DNA of 64,000 nt from Rhizobium sp. RU33A (GTDB lineage Bacteria > Pseudomonadota > Alphaproteobacteria > Rhizobiales > Rhizobiaceae), in the NCBI RefSeq assembly GCF_900156055.1, contig NZ_FTMQ01000007.1, positions 1 through 64,000 of the forward strand, written 5' to 3'. Both the position numbers and the translations under genes were made by a program. The notes under the pieces were generated by a model. The model did no database searches. It was given only the letters and a program-made list of their open reading frames with translations, and was not told the DNA's origin. Positions 27,622 to 35,984 of the stretch are shown here, piece by piece (positions within the stretch are counted from its first letter, which is position 1; each line of letters opens with the position of its first letter).

Positions 27622-28599
27622 ATGCATGTTCTGATTATTGGTGCGGCTGGTATGATAGGGCACCGTCTAGCGGCAAGGCTAGGCGCTCAGCCTGTCCTGG
27701 GCGGAGAGAGCGTGACCCGAATGACGTTGGTGGATATGGTTGCGCCCAACGCGCCGGACGCCGCCATGCCTTGCGAGACAGTGGCTGGATCAATCGAGGA
27801 TGCCGAGATCCGGCGTCGGATTCTCGCAGGCAGGCCAGAGGTTATCTTTCAGCTGGCCGCCGTTGTCTCAGGTGCGGCGGAGGCCGATTTCGACCTCGGT
27901 TGGCGTGTCAACGTGGCCGCTGTGCAGGCGTTGTGCGAAGATATCAGGAGAATTGGCTATAGCCCTCGCCTGATTACCACGTCATCGGTGGCAGTGTTTG
28001 GCGGTGACCTGCCTGATCCGGTGCCCGATACGCATCATCTGTCGCCGCAAAGCTCGTATGGAGCGCAAAAGGCCGTGGGCGAGCTGATCCTCGCTGATTT
28101 CACGCGCAAAGGCTTCATTGATGGGCGCACCGTGCGCCTGCCGACCATCGTTGTACGGCCTGGCGCACCCAATGCAGCGGCGTCGAGTTTCGTGTCCGGT
28201 ATCATCCGCGAGCCGCTTAAGGGAGAGCGCGCCAAGCTCCCGGTGGCGCGCGACAGCCGGGTCTGGATTGCCTCGCCTGATCTTGCGGTTGCGTCGCTAA
28301 TCCATGCCGCGACGCTTGCACCGAAGGCGCTAGGGGCTGCGGCGGTCGTGACGGCGCGCGGCCTCACTGTCAGCGTTCAGCAGATAATCGACGCTCTGGC
28401 GTTTGCTGCCGGCCCGGAGGTTGCCGCGCTGATTGACGATGAACCCGATCCTGCAGTGGCAGCGATTGTGGGGAGTTGGCCGCAGGGCTTTGATAGCGGG
28501 CTGGCGGTCGCACTCGGTTTTCCGACCGACGACAGCATCGAGCAGATCATCGCGCGCCATATAGCAGAGCATCATCCTCACTTGGCGCAGGCGGAATGA
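27622..28599 (+). CDS. denD: D-erythronate dehydrogenase (NAD-dependent epimerase/dehydratase family)
   Basis: The 325-residue extended SDR has MHVLIIGAAGMIGHRLA at the N terminus, a Ser-Tyr-Lys triad (TSSVAVFGG, SSYGAQKAVGEL) and DenD-like features: VRLPTIVVRPGAPNAAASSF and the LPVARDSRVWIASPDLAV segment. DenD oxidises D-erythronate to 2-oxo-tetronate, which OtnI, OtnK and OtnC then take to DHAP and CO2. Those genes lie immediately downstream, on other transcripts, which strengthens the call. It ends the TTT operon, 4 bp after the FAH gene. Confidence 0.85.
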   Translation: MHVLIIGAAGMIGHRLAARLGAQPVLGGESVTRMTLVDMVAPNAPDAAMPCETVAGSIEDAEIRRRILAGRPEVIFQLAAVVSGAAEADFDLGWRVNVAAVQALCEDIRRIGYSPRLITTSSVAVFGGDLPDPVPDTHHLSPQSSYGAQKAVGELILADFTRKGFIDGRTVRLPTIVVRPGAPNAAASSFVSGIIREPLKGERAKLPVARDSRVWIASPDLAVASLIHAATLAPKALGAAAVVTARGLTVSVQQIIDALAFAAGPEVAALIDDEPDPAVAAIVGSWPQGFDSGLAVALGFPTDDSIEQIIARHIAEHHPHLAQAE

Positions 28600-28753
28600 A
28601 GCGTGCTCCTTGCCGGTGTATTGATCGGACGGTCAGGCCAGCGCCCCTCTGGGCAGCTGTCCTGTTCGCAAATTCCTGCTCGCACATTCGGCATGATCAG
28701 CAGTGAAACAGTCGCGTTTGCGATGTTGAACCAATCGTGGCGCGGCAGGCGCT

Positions 28754-29536
28754 TTACGCTCCTATGCGATCAAGCCCTGCCATCCAACCGAGCCCCTCGC
28801 GGGTGGCGGCGGCCGGACGATATTCGCAGCCGACATAGCCCTGATATCCGACTGCGTCGATTTCGGTGAAGATCCTGCGGTCGTCTAGTTCCCCGGTGAG
28901 AGGTTCGTGTCGTTCTGGCACCGAGGCGATCTGGATATGACCGATCACTGGCGCCAACTGCCGGAGCGCCATGATCACGTCCCCATGCAGTATCTGCCGG
29001 TGGTAGACGTCGAACTGGAGCTTCACGTGTGCCGCATCCATTTCGGCGATGAAGTCGACTGCTCGATTGAAGTCGTTGAGGAAATAACCTGGCATATCGC
29101 GACCGTTGATCGGCTCGATAACGAGACCGATGCCGGCCTCACCTGTGCGGTCGGTGGCGCGCCTGAGGTTATCACGATAGCTGGCGATGGCCCCTGGATC
29201 GGTGGCTGGTGCTAATCCGGCCATCATGTGCAGCAGTGGCGTGCCGATCACCTTTGCGTAGGCGATTGCCATATCCAGGGCTGCTGCGAAATCGGCCTCG
29301 CGTCCCGGCAGAGCTGCCATGCCGCGCTCGCCTGCCGCCCAGTCACCGGGCGGCATATTAAAGAGCGCCTGGGCAAGGCCTGCCGCCTTCAGGTGCTCGG
29401 CGACCAGTTCGGCGGGGTGATCGTAGGGGAAGAGATATTCGACGGCCGTGAAGCCACACTCGGCTGCGGCTGCGAAACGGTCGAGGAAGGGAACCTCGTT
29501 GAACATCATCGACAGGTTGGCGGCAAATTTCGGCAT
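28754..29536 (-). CDS. otnI: 2-oxo-tetronate isomerase (hydroxypyruvate isomerase family)
   Basis: The 260-residue TIM barrel of the Hyi/OtnI family has MPKFAANLSMMFNEVPFLDRFAAAAECGF, the metal-binding Glu in LVIEPINGRDMPGYF, Asp/His in LQFDVYHRQILHGD and a final GCEYRP. It converts 2-oxo-tetronate to 3-oxo-tetronate. ATG 29536 starts one base after the ltnD stop, so the longer frame from 29578 is rejected. It converges on denD. Confidence 0.92.
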   Translation of the reverse strand: MPKFAANLSMMFNEVPFLDRFAAAAECGFTAVEYLFPYDHPAELVAEHLKAAGLAQALFNMPPGDWAAGERGMAALPGREADFAAALDMAIAYAKVIGTPLLHMMAGLAPATDPGAIASYRDNLRRATDRTGEAGIGLVIEPINGRDMPGYFLNDFNRAVDFIAEMDAAHVKLQFDVYHRQILHGDVIMALRQLAPVIGHIQIASVPERHEPLTGELDDRRIFTEIDAVGYQGYVGCEYRPAAATREGLGWMAGLDRIGA

Positions 29537-29537
29537 G

Positions 29538-30452
29538 TCAGTCCTCGTCGTCCATACCCGGCAGCTTGATGCCGGCAATCTGTGCCAGCAGGCGCGCGAC
29601 GGAGCTATCGTCGTCGCGTCCCATGCCGGCGGCTTCGGTCATGATGAAGAGCTGCAGGGCGGCGCTCGCAATCGGCAGGGGAAATTTCGTCTGCCGGCCT
29701 ATATCGGAAACGATGCCAAGATCCTTGGTGAAGATCGCGACAGCACTGTGCGGCGTGTAGTCGCCTTCCAGCACATGTGGGATGCGGTTTTCGAACATCC
29801 AGCTATTGCCGGCCGACTTGGTGATCACGTCAAAGACGCGGGAAATGTCGAGGTCCATGCTCTTGGCGAATGTAATCGCCTCACAGGCGGCGGCGATGTG
29901 CACGCCCGCCAGCAGCTGGTTGACGATCTTGAAGGATGAGCCGATGCCGGGCTGATCACCGAGTTCGTAGACCGTGCCCGCCATCGCATCAAGGGCTGGT
30001 CGGGCAGCGGCGAAGGCTGCTGATGAGCCCGAGGCCATGAAGGTCAATTGGCCGGCTTCGGCCTTCTTCGAGCCGCCGCTGATCGGGCCATCGACATAGA
30101 GAAGACCGGCTTCCTCGGCGCGGGCGGCAAAGCGCTTGGCCTCAGCCGGCGAGATGGTGGCACAGGCAATAATGACGCCGCCCGGCTTCATGGCAGCGAC
30201 CACACCGTACTCGCCAAAGAGCACGGTCTCTGTCTGGGCAGCGTTCACCACCACGATGACGGCGACATCGGCGCCCGCCACAGCATCGCCTGGATTGCTG
30301 CGGGCGGTGCCGCCGGCTGCCTCAAGCGCATTCAGCGTCTCGGCACTGATGTCAAAGCCACGCACGGCATGTCCGGCCCGGAGTAGCGAGCGAGCCATGC
30401 CGAGGCCCATGGAACCGAGGCCGACGACTGCGACGGACGGAAGGTGAGACAT
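29538..30452 (-). CDS. ltnD: L-threonate dehydrogenase
   Basis: The 304-residue 3-hydroxyisobutyrate-dehydrogenase-family enzyme has VAVVGLGSMGLGMARSLLRAG, DGPISGGSKKAEAGQL and the catalytic Lys/Asn in GSSFKIVNQLLAGVHIAAACEAI, which fits the LtnD branch. It oxidises L-threonate to 2-oxo-tetronate, the substrate of OtnI encoded next. Its ATG overlaps the TGA of a truncated permease stub by one base (TGATG), so it was once the gene after a transporter in an operon. Confidence 0.9.
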   Translation of the reverse strand: MSHLPSVAVVGLGSMGLGMARSLLRAGHAVRGFDISAETLNALEAAGGTARSNPGDAVAGADVAVIVVVNAAQTETVLFGEYGVVAAMKPGGVIIACATISPAEAKRFAARAEEAGLLYVDGPISGGSKKAEAGQLTFMASGSSAAFAAARPALDAMAGTVYELGDQPGIGSSFKIVNQLLAGVHIAAACEAITFAKSMDLDISRVFDVITKSAGNSWMFENRIPHVLEGDYTPHSAVAIFTKDLGIVSDIGRQTKFPLPIASAALQLFIMTEAAGMGRDDDSSVARLLAQIAGIKLPGMDDED

Positions 30453-30600
30453 CAGCGAAAGCTCCTTTTGTAGCCCCGGATCAAAAGCATGGCCAGAATG
30501 ATGACACCAAAGACAATCTGCCTGAAGGCTTCCGGCATCTCAGGACCTAGAGGATCAAGGACAGGAAAGTGATGAAGATGGCGCCGACGGTCTCAAGGTG
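30452..30600 (-). pseudogene. 3' stub of a sugar-type ABC permease gene, frameshifted
   Basis: On the minus strand the last 28 codons read MPEAFRQIVFGVIILAMLL then IRGYKRSFR and stop, typical of the C terminus of RbsC/LivM-type permeases. Upstream, a different frame reads LETVGAIFITFLSLIL before a stop; joining the frames (..SLIL/DPLGPEMPEAF..) restores a plausible sequence. A strong GGGAGGAGCTCACC lies directly before the stub, as though the operon's first ribosome binding site had been joined to the end of its last transporter gene by deletion. Confidence 0.6.
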
Positions 30601-30636
30601 AGCTCCTCCCAAAATTTCGTCACCTCGAAAACGCCA

Positions 30637-30652
30637 ATCTCAGCGCTAACAT
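30637..30652. promoter_or_regulatory. LacI-type operator of the tetronate locus, copy 1
   Basis: ATCTCAGCGCTAACAT, a near-palindrome centred on AGCGCT, occurs here and again inverted at 30693-30708. The pair lies between ltnD and the divergent lacI-otnK-otnC genes and probably binds the LacI protein encoded at 30796. Confidence 0.8.
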
Positions 30653-30692
30653 AATTTTTTAAGCACATCCTCTAGCCACGATCAAGTGGAAT

Positions 30693-30708
30693 ATGTTAGC
30701 GCTGAGAT
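30693..30708. promoter_or_regulatory. LacI-type operator of the tetronate locus, copy 2
   Basis: ATGTTAGCGCTGAGAT, the exact reverse complement of the site at 30637-30652. The centres are 56 bp apart, so looping or control of both divergent promoters is possible. Confidence 0.8.
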
Positions 30709-30795
30709 AAGGTTTAAGGCGCGGTTCTGCACTGCAGATCGCGTGTCGCCGTCTTAGCCAATCGGGCAATGCGGCAGGGAAGGAGACGGGAACGA

Positions 30796-31797
30796 ATGCA
30801 GCCGGAGACGCCGACGCTCACTCATGTGGCTCGCCTGGCAAATGTCAGTGAGAACACCGTGTCGCGGGTGATCCGTAACAAGGGCTCGATTGCGGAGGGA
30901 ACTCGCAAGCGCGTTCTCGATGCTATCGATACGCTCGGCTACGTGCCCAATCGGGCGGCCGGTTCGCTCGCCTCCTCGGCCTCGCTGATCATTGGCGTGA
31001 TCCTGCCTTCGCTCTCCAACATCGTTTTCCCCGAGGTGCTGCGCGGCATTCATGCGGGGCTTGCCAACACGCCTTATCAGCCGATGATCGGCGTCACCGA
31101 TTATGATCTCGGCAAGGAGCAGCAGCTCGTCTCCTCGCTGCTCGCCTGGCAGCCGACAGCCCTGATCACCACCGGCTTCGAACACACGGACGCTGCGCGC
31201 CGGATGCTGGAGAACAGCCACATTCGTATTGCCGAACTTATGGATATCGACGATAGGCCGATCGATCTCGCGGTTGGCTTGTCCCACCGCCGGGCCGGTC
31301 GCGCGACCGCTGAACATCTGGTGCGGCGCGGCTATACCCGCATCGGTTATGTCGGCCACGACTGGACGGCCGACCGCCGCGCCCGCGCCCGCTATGACGG
31401 CCTCTGCGAAGCGCTGTCTGAAGCCGGCCTTTCCCTTGTCGTCGCGAAGCGCCATGACGGTCCGAGCTCAACGATTGCCGGCCGCGATACGCTGGCCGGC
31501 CTGCTTGGCGATGGCGCTGTGGCCGATGCTGTCGTCTTCTCCAACGACGACATGGCGGTCGGCGGCTTCATGCATTGTCTGGGCACCGGGATCCCGGTGC
31601 CGGAGCGGCTCGCCCTCTTCGGCTTCAACGGCCTGGAAATCGGCCAGGCGCTGCCAAAGCCCTTGTCGACCGTTCGTTCGAACCGCTTCAACATCGGCAA
31701 GACGGCGGTTGAGGCGCTTCTCGCGCAGGCCGAACGGCCGGGCGAGGCACAGATCATCGACACCGGATTTGCCATCATCGACGGCGCAACGGCCTAA
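30796..31797 (+). CDS. LacI-family regulator of the tetronate genes
   Basis: 333 residues from ATG 30796, placed after AGGAGACGGGAACGA. The HTH is LTHVARLANVSENTVSRVIRNKGSIAEGTRKRV, with a GntR-like LacI subfamily effector domain (LIIGVILPSLSNIVFPEVLRGI ... FGFNGLEIGQALPKPLSTVR). It is first in a co-directional group with otnK and otnC and divergent from ltnD-otnI, with a pair of operator-like sites upstream. The inducer is probably a pathway intermediate such as a tetronate. Confidence 0.93.
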   Translation: MQPETPTLTHVARLANVSENTVSRVIRNKGSIAEGTRKRVLDAIDTLGYVPNRAAGSLASSASLIIGVILPSLSNIVFPEVLRGIHAGLANTPYQPMIGVTDYDLGKEQQLVSSLLAWQPTALITTGFEHTDAARRMLENSHIRIAELMDIDDRPIDLAVGLSHRRAGRATAEHLVRRGYTRIGYVGHDWTADRRARARYDGLCEALSEAGLSLVVAKRHDGPSSTIAGRDTLAGLLGDGAVADAVVFSNDDMAVGGFMHCLGTGIPVPERLALFGFNGLEIGQALPKPLSTVRSNRFNIGKTAVEALLAQAERPGEAQIIDTGFAIIDGATA

Positions 31798-31824
31798 CCG
31801 CGCGCCACTTCACCGGAGACTGCC

Positions 31825-33090
31825 ATGCTTTTGGGCGCCATTGCCGACGACCTCACCGGAGCCACCGACCTTGCGCTAATGCTGTCACGGGAGGGCATGC
31901 GGACCATCCAGACGATCGGTGTTCCCAAGGACAGTCTTGATCTTTCGGACGTCGACGCGGTGGTGGTTGCGCTGAAGTCGCGCACCAATCCCGCAGCTGA
32001 AGCTGTCGCCATGTCGCTCGAAGCCCTCTCTTTCCTGCAGGTGGCGGGTGCGAAACAGTTCCTGTTCAAATATTGCTCGACCTTCGATTCCAGTCCGGCC
32101 GGCAATATCGGTCCCGTTACCGAGGCGCTTATGCAGGCGCTTGGTACCGATCTAACGATTGTCTGCCCGGCTTTCCCGGCAAATGGCCGAACCATTTACA
32201 AGGGCCATCTCTTCGTCGGTGATCAGCTGCTGTCCGACAGCCCGATGCGCAATCATCCGCTGACGCCGATGACCGACAGCTCGCTGGTTCGCCTGATGGC
32301 CGGCCAGTCGCAGCTGAAGGTGGGGCTGGTGACCCGCGATACGGTGGGGCAGGGAGCGCACGCGGTTGCGCAAGCCTTCGAAGCTGCGCGTGGCAAGGGC
32401 GAACAGGCGCTGGTCGTCGATGCGCTGACGGATGCAGATTTACGTGTGATCGGCGAGGCCGCTGCCGCATTGACGCTGATCACTGGCGGCTCTGGCATCG
32501 CGCTCGGCTTGCCGGAGAATTTCCGCCGGGCCCGCCTGTTAAGGCCTGCGGGCGACCCACTCGCCTTTTCCGCGCCGGCGGGTCGGTCGATGATCCTTGC
32601 CGGGTCCTGTTCTGAAGCGACCCGCGGCCAGATCCGCACCGCGATCGAGGCGGGGGGGGCGACGCTCAAGCTCGACCCTATGGCGATTGCAGAAGGTCGC
32701 TTCCGGGTCGAGGAGGCCCTTTCCTGGGCGCTGGCCCAATCGACACGGGCACCACTGATTTATTCGAGTGCAGAGCCTGACGAGGTGAAAGCTGCCCAGG
32801 CTGCCCTCGGTCGCGAGAGGGCCGGATCGCTGATCGAGCACTTCCTCGCCGAGACCGCACTCGGCCTCAAGGCCGCTGGCGTCCGTCGCCTGATCGTCGC
32901 CGGTGGCGAGACCTCGGGTGCCGTGGTCGGGGCGCTTGCGCCCGACGCACTCTTCATCGGACCGGAGATCGATCCTGGTGTGCCCTGGACGCTGACGCTC
33001 GGACAGACGGAGCCGATGGCGCTGGCGCTGAAGTCCGGCAATTTCGGTGCGCCCGATTTCTTCCTCAAGGCCTGGGACCTCCTGCCATGA
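31825..33090 (+). CDS. otnK: 3-oxo-tetronate kinase
   Basis: The 421-residue two-domain kinase of the DUF1537/OtnK family has an N-terminal LLGAIADDLTGATDLALML, FKYCSTFDSSPAGNIGPV and a C-terminal nucleotide-binding region with VAGGETSGAVVGAL. It phosphorylates 3-oxo-tetronate to the 4-phosphate. ATG 31825 follows CCGGAGACTGCC. The stop overlaps the otnC start (ATGA). Confidence 0.94.
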   Translation: MLLGAIADDLTGATDLALMLSREGMRTIQTIGVPKDSLDLSDVDAVVVALKSRTNPAAEAVAMSLEALSFLQVAGAKQFLFKYCSTFDSSPAGNIGPVTEALMQALGTDLTIVCPAFPANGRTIYKGHLFVGDQLLSDSPMRNHPLTPMTDSSLVRLMAGQSQLKVGLVTRDTVGQGAHAVAQAFEAARGKGEQALVVDALTDADLRVIGEAAAALTLITGGSGIALGLPENFRRARLLRPAGDPLAFSAPAGRSMILAGSCSEATRGQIRTAIEAGGATLKLDPMAIAEGRFRVEEALSWALAQSTRAPLIYSSAEPDEVKAAQAALGRERAGSLIEHFLAETALGLKAAGVRRLIVAGGETSGAVVGALAPDALFIGPEIDPGVPWTLTLGQTEPMALALKSGNFGAPDFFLKAWDLLP

Positions 33091-33728
33091 CATCCATTCT
33101 CTCCGAGGAAACCCGCCTGCGCGACGAGATCGTTGAGGTCGGTAAATCCCTTTTCGATCGCTGCTTCACCTTCGGCTCTACCGGCAATATCAGCGCACGG
33201 CTCTCGAACGGCGAGATGCTGATGACGCCGACGAATGCCTCCATGGGGTCGCTCGATCCGGGCCGACTGTCGAAATTCACCGCCGAGGGCGTGCATCTCA
33301 GCGGCGACAAGCCGACCAAGGAAGCCTTCCTGCACCAGTGCATGTATTGCGCGCGGGAAAGCTCCGGCGCGGTCGTGCATCTGCATTCCACCCATGCAGT
33401 CGCCGTCAGCATTCTCGACGGTCTTGATCCCAACGATGTTCTGCCGCCGCTGACGGCCTATTACGTGATGCGGGTCGGGCGCCTGCCGATGGCCCCTTAC
33501 TTTCCGCCAGGGGATGCAGCGCTCGCCGAAGCCGTGTGTGAAAGGGCTGAGCATAGCCATGCGGTCCTTCTGGCCAACCACGGCCCGGTCGTTGCGGGCA
33601 AGACGTTGAAAGAAGCACAGTATGCAATGGAGGAGCTGGAAGAGACCGCCAAGCTCTTCCTTATGCTGCGGGGCGAGCGCTTGCGGCCGCTGACGACGGA
33701 GCAGGCCGATGCTTTGCGCTCGATCTAG
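33087..33728 (+). CDS. otnC: 3-oxo-tetronate-4-phosphate decarboxylase (class II aldolase family)
   Basis: 213 residues: class II aldolase/adducin fold with the zinc ligands in VVHLHSTHAVAV and LLANHGPVV, the TGNISARL phosphate-binding loop and TKEAFLHQCMY with the catalytic acid. It decarboxylates 3-oxo-tetronate 4-phosphate to dihydroxyacetone phosphate. Translationally coupled to otnK by a 4-bp overlap. Confidence 0.94.
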   Translation: MTSILSEETRLRDEIVEVGKSLFDRCFTFGSTGNISARLSNGEMLMTPTNASMGSLDPGRLSKFTAEGVHLSGDKPTKEAFLHQCMYCARESSGAVVHLHSTHAVAVSILDGLDPNDVLPPLTAYYVMRVGRLPMAPYFPPGDAALAEAVCERAEHSHAVLLANHGPVVAGKTLKEAQYAMEELEETAKLFLMLRGERLRPLTTEQADALRSI

Positions 33729-33928
33729 TCCAACCGTCTGCTGTGCGCCGCGGTTCTGGCAGAAACGGCTTGCCCCCGCGAGCCAGCGTCCACCAAGTGG
33801 AAAGGCTGTTGCCTCCCAATCCATACAGTGCCCAACTTCCATGGCTGTTGTGCCAGGCCTTAAGCTTTCCGAAACAAGCTTTTCCTTGATCTCGTCCGGC
33901 CATTTCGGTGAACGTCACCACCAGCGCT
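33729..33928. other. Non-coding spacer before the RND stub
   Basis: No family resemblance was found in any frame. Together with the stub at 33929 it looks like a degenerating boundary between the tetronate locus and the next catabolic island. Confidence 0.4.
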
Positions 33929-34138
33929 TGCCGCAGTACTCGCCTTCATTCCGCTGACGCATTCAGTCTTCAGGGGATCCATGGCCTAACGCTGATCGGC
34001 GGCACGGTTGTCGGTACCATGATGATCCTGCTGTTCCTCCCTGCACTTTATGCAACCTGGTTCAGGATCAAGCCACCCAAGCAGGAAGCTGGGCTACTGA
34101 ACAATGATCTGGTACCTGTTTCTTCGACCGCTCTGTAA
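33929..34138 (+). pseudogene. Frameshifted C-terminal remnant of an RND efflux pump gene
   Basis: One frame reads AAVLAFIPLTHSVFRGSMA up to ATGGCC at 33981-33986. The next frame then continues TLIGGTVVGTMMILLFLPALYATWFRIK, the last transmembrane helix of AcrB-type transporters. A single-base deletion near 33987 explains the shift. About 1000 upstream residues are missing. Confidence 0.65.
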
Positions 34139-34189
34139 CCCGCCTCCGGTCACTTGCGGGTGTACCCAAACCGCGGGTTGATCCACGCT

Positions 34190-35932
34190 TTACCCAGCGG
34201 GAAATTTGAGCTCCCGGTTTATGCGATCGGCTGCATCCGCAAGCGCTGTCTTGTCCGTCTTGATGCCTGATAAGGCGTCGTGCACTTCTTCCCCCAGAAT
34301 GCGTTCAATTGCAGCATATTGTGGAATGTTGGGACGCTGCCACGTGTGAAGAAGGTTCTTTTTGGCCAATTGGTCAACGAAGCGTACGATTGGCGAACTG
34401 GCTGCGGCTTCCGGATCCGCACTGACCGAAAAACGCGGCGCAATTGGAAAGCCGTTCTTCACATGGGCCTTCATGGCTTCGCGGGAGGCCATCCAGGCGA
34501 TCGCGTCAGCGGCAAGCTCTACGCGTTCCTCCGGGAGATTTGAGGGTATGCAGAACAGGAAGCCGCCGATCGGCGTGGCACGTGTGCCACCAGGCCCTGT
34601 AGGCTGTGGCAGGTATTCGACCCGCCGCTTCACCACGGACTGGACGTCGTATTCGAAACGCGCCGCCCGCATCGTCCAGAAATAGCCGAGACTGGCCTTC
34701 CCCTTCATGAAGACGTCCAGTGTCCGGTCCCAGGCCATGTTGAGGATGTCGGGTGGCGAGATCTCCATGAGCCGGCGCATGAAATCGAGCGCGGCAAGGC
34801 CCGCATCCGAAACGATGGTGCAGTGCAGCTCCTCCAGATTGACCCCTTCGAAGGTGAAGCCGGCCCTCGACTTTCGCAGCGAAATAGTCGGCTGGCCGCA
34901 GGCGCCAAGAAAGAACATGAAGCTTGAAGCAATCGGCATGCCGCGCGCGCCATCCCACACCGCCCCATACATGCCGTTTTGCGGTGCGTGGAAGTGCCGA
35001 CCTGCGGACAGAACCTCCTCGAACTTGCGTGGGAAATCCAGGCCAGCTTCTGCAAAGAGATCCTTGCGGGCTGCGAGGATTTCGACCGTGCAATAGCCGG
35101 GAACGCCGTAATCCTGGCCATTCCAGCGCACTGTCGACCAGATGGAGGGATGGAAATCGAGCGGATTGATTCCGGTTTTCTGGATCAGCGCGTCAATCGG
35201 CCGGATGATGTCCTTTTCGGCAACCTCACCGAGCCAGGGCATGTTGATGGCGAGCACATCGTAATCCGAGACAGGCTTGGACCGGTTCTCCAGCACGCGG
35301 CGATAGAGATCCGGCAGGGGCAGAAGCTCGAAGTTCTTCCGCGAGGCGAGGTTGTTGCGGAAGTCGGCCCACATGTTGCGCACGGCCGAAAAATAGTTGT
35401 CGTCATTGAGAAGGAAGCGCAGCTCGATATGGGATTCCGCCCGCTTCTGCACGAGGCGCATCGGCGGGATGATGTGCGAGCCGAGCGGTGTCCCACCGAA
35501 GTAATAATCGTCCTCCTGCTCGCCCGCGCGCAATCCGAGCGTCTGGGCCAAGAGGGACTTCGTCTTGCCGGCATAGGCCTGGAAGGATTGCAGCAGTTTT
35601 TCGCTTGGTTGCAGGGAAAAGGTCTTGCCGGAGGTGCTCTTTGGCACCTTGATGATGTAGCCGCTGTCGACCATGCGATTGATCAGCCGCATCGAGGTGG
35701 CGTAGGGCAGGCCGGATTCCTGTCCCAGTGTAGAGATCGCGACGCTCTGGCTGTGAATATGCGCCTTGATCAGGAAGATCGCGATTTTCCAGACGGGATC
35801 CTCGTCGAAACCCGCGATCACCTCGTGAAAGGGGCGCCGGGTCTTTTCTAAAAATTCGATCACCCGGAGCATTTCGTAGTCGTTCACGTCGGCCTCCCGT
35901 CCGTCGCGCGTGGTGACGATGTTCCTAGCCAT
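34190..35932 (-). CDS. Winged-helix DNA-binding domain fused to a type II solute-binding-protein domain (putative cytoplasmic regulator)
   Basis: 580 residues with no signal peptide or membrane helix. Residues about 40-115 look like a MarR/IclR-style winged helix (SVAISTLGQESGLPYATSMRLINRMVDSGYIIKV, then wing-like STSGKTFSL). Residues about 145-560 are an extracellular-solute-binding (maltose-type, cluster B/D) domain: VRNMWADFRNNLA, YDVLAINMPWLGEVAEKDIIRPIDALI, WNGQDYGVPGYCTVEILAARKDLFAEAGLDFP and GGFLFCIPSNLPE. A binding-protein fold joined to an HTH and kept in the cytosol implies ligand-controlled DNA binding, in the manner of LacI but with an unrelated (type II) sensor. It follows the dehydrogenase gene at 35985 on the same strand. 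ATG 35932 has AAAGGG upstream. Confidence 0.85.
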   Translation of the reverse strand: MARNIVTTRDGREADVNDYEMLRVIEFLEKTRRPFHEVIAGFDEDPVWKIAIFLIKAHIHSQSVAISTLGQESGLPYATSMRLINRMVDSGYIIKVPKSTSGKTFSLQPSEKLLQSFQAYAGKTKSLLAQTLGLRAGEQEDDYYFGGTPLGSHIIPPMRLVQKRAESHIELRFLLNDDNYFSAVRNMWADFRNNLASRKNFELLPLPDLYRRVLENRSKPVSDYDVLAINMPWLGEVAEKDIIRPIDALIQKTGINPLDFHPSIWSTVRWNGQDYGVPGYCTVEILAARKDLFAEAGLDFPRKFEEVLSAGRHFHAPQNGMYGAVWDGARGMPIASSFMFFLGACGQPTISLRKSRAGFTFEGVNLEELHCTIVSDAGLAALDFMRRLMEISPPDILNMAWDRTLDVFMKGKASLGYFWTMRAARFEYDVQSVVKRRVEYLPQPTGPGGTRATPIGGFLFCIPSNLPEERVELAADAIAWMASREAMKAHVKNGFPIAPRFSVSADPEAAASSPIVRFVDQLAKKNLLHTWQRPNIPQYAAIERILGEEVHDALSGIKTDKTALADAADRINRELKFPAG

Positions 35933-35984
35933 TGCCGCGCCCTTTGGCTAGGCGCGGTCGATGTTCATGCTGGTTTGTCGGGCG

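Noticed and set aside
28603..28869. An 88-codon plus frame after denD
   Set aside because: It runs into otnI in antisense, with no motif or ribosome binding site.
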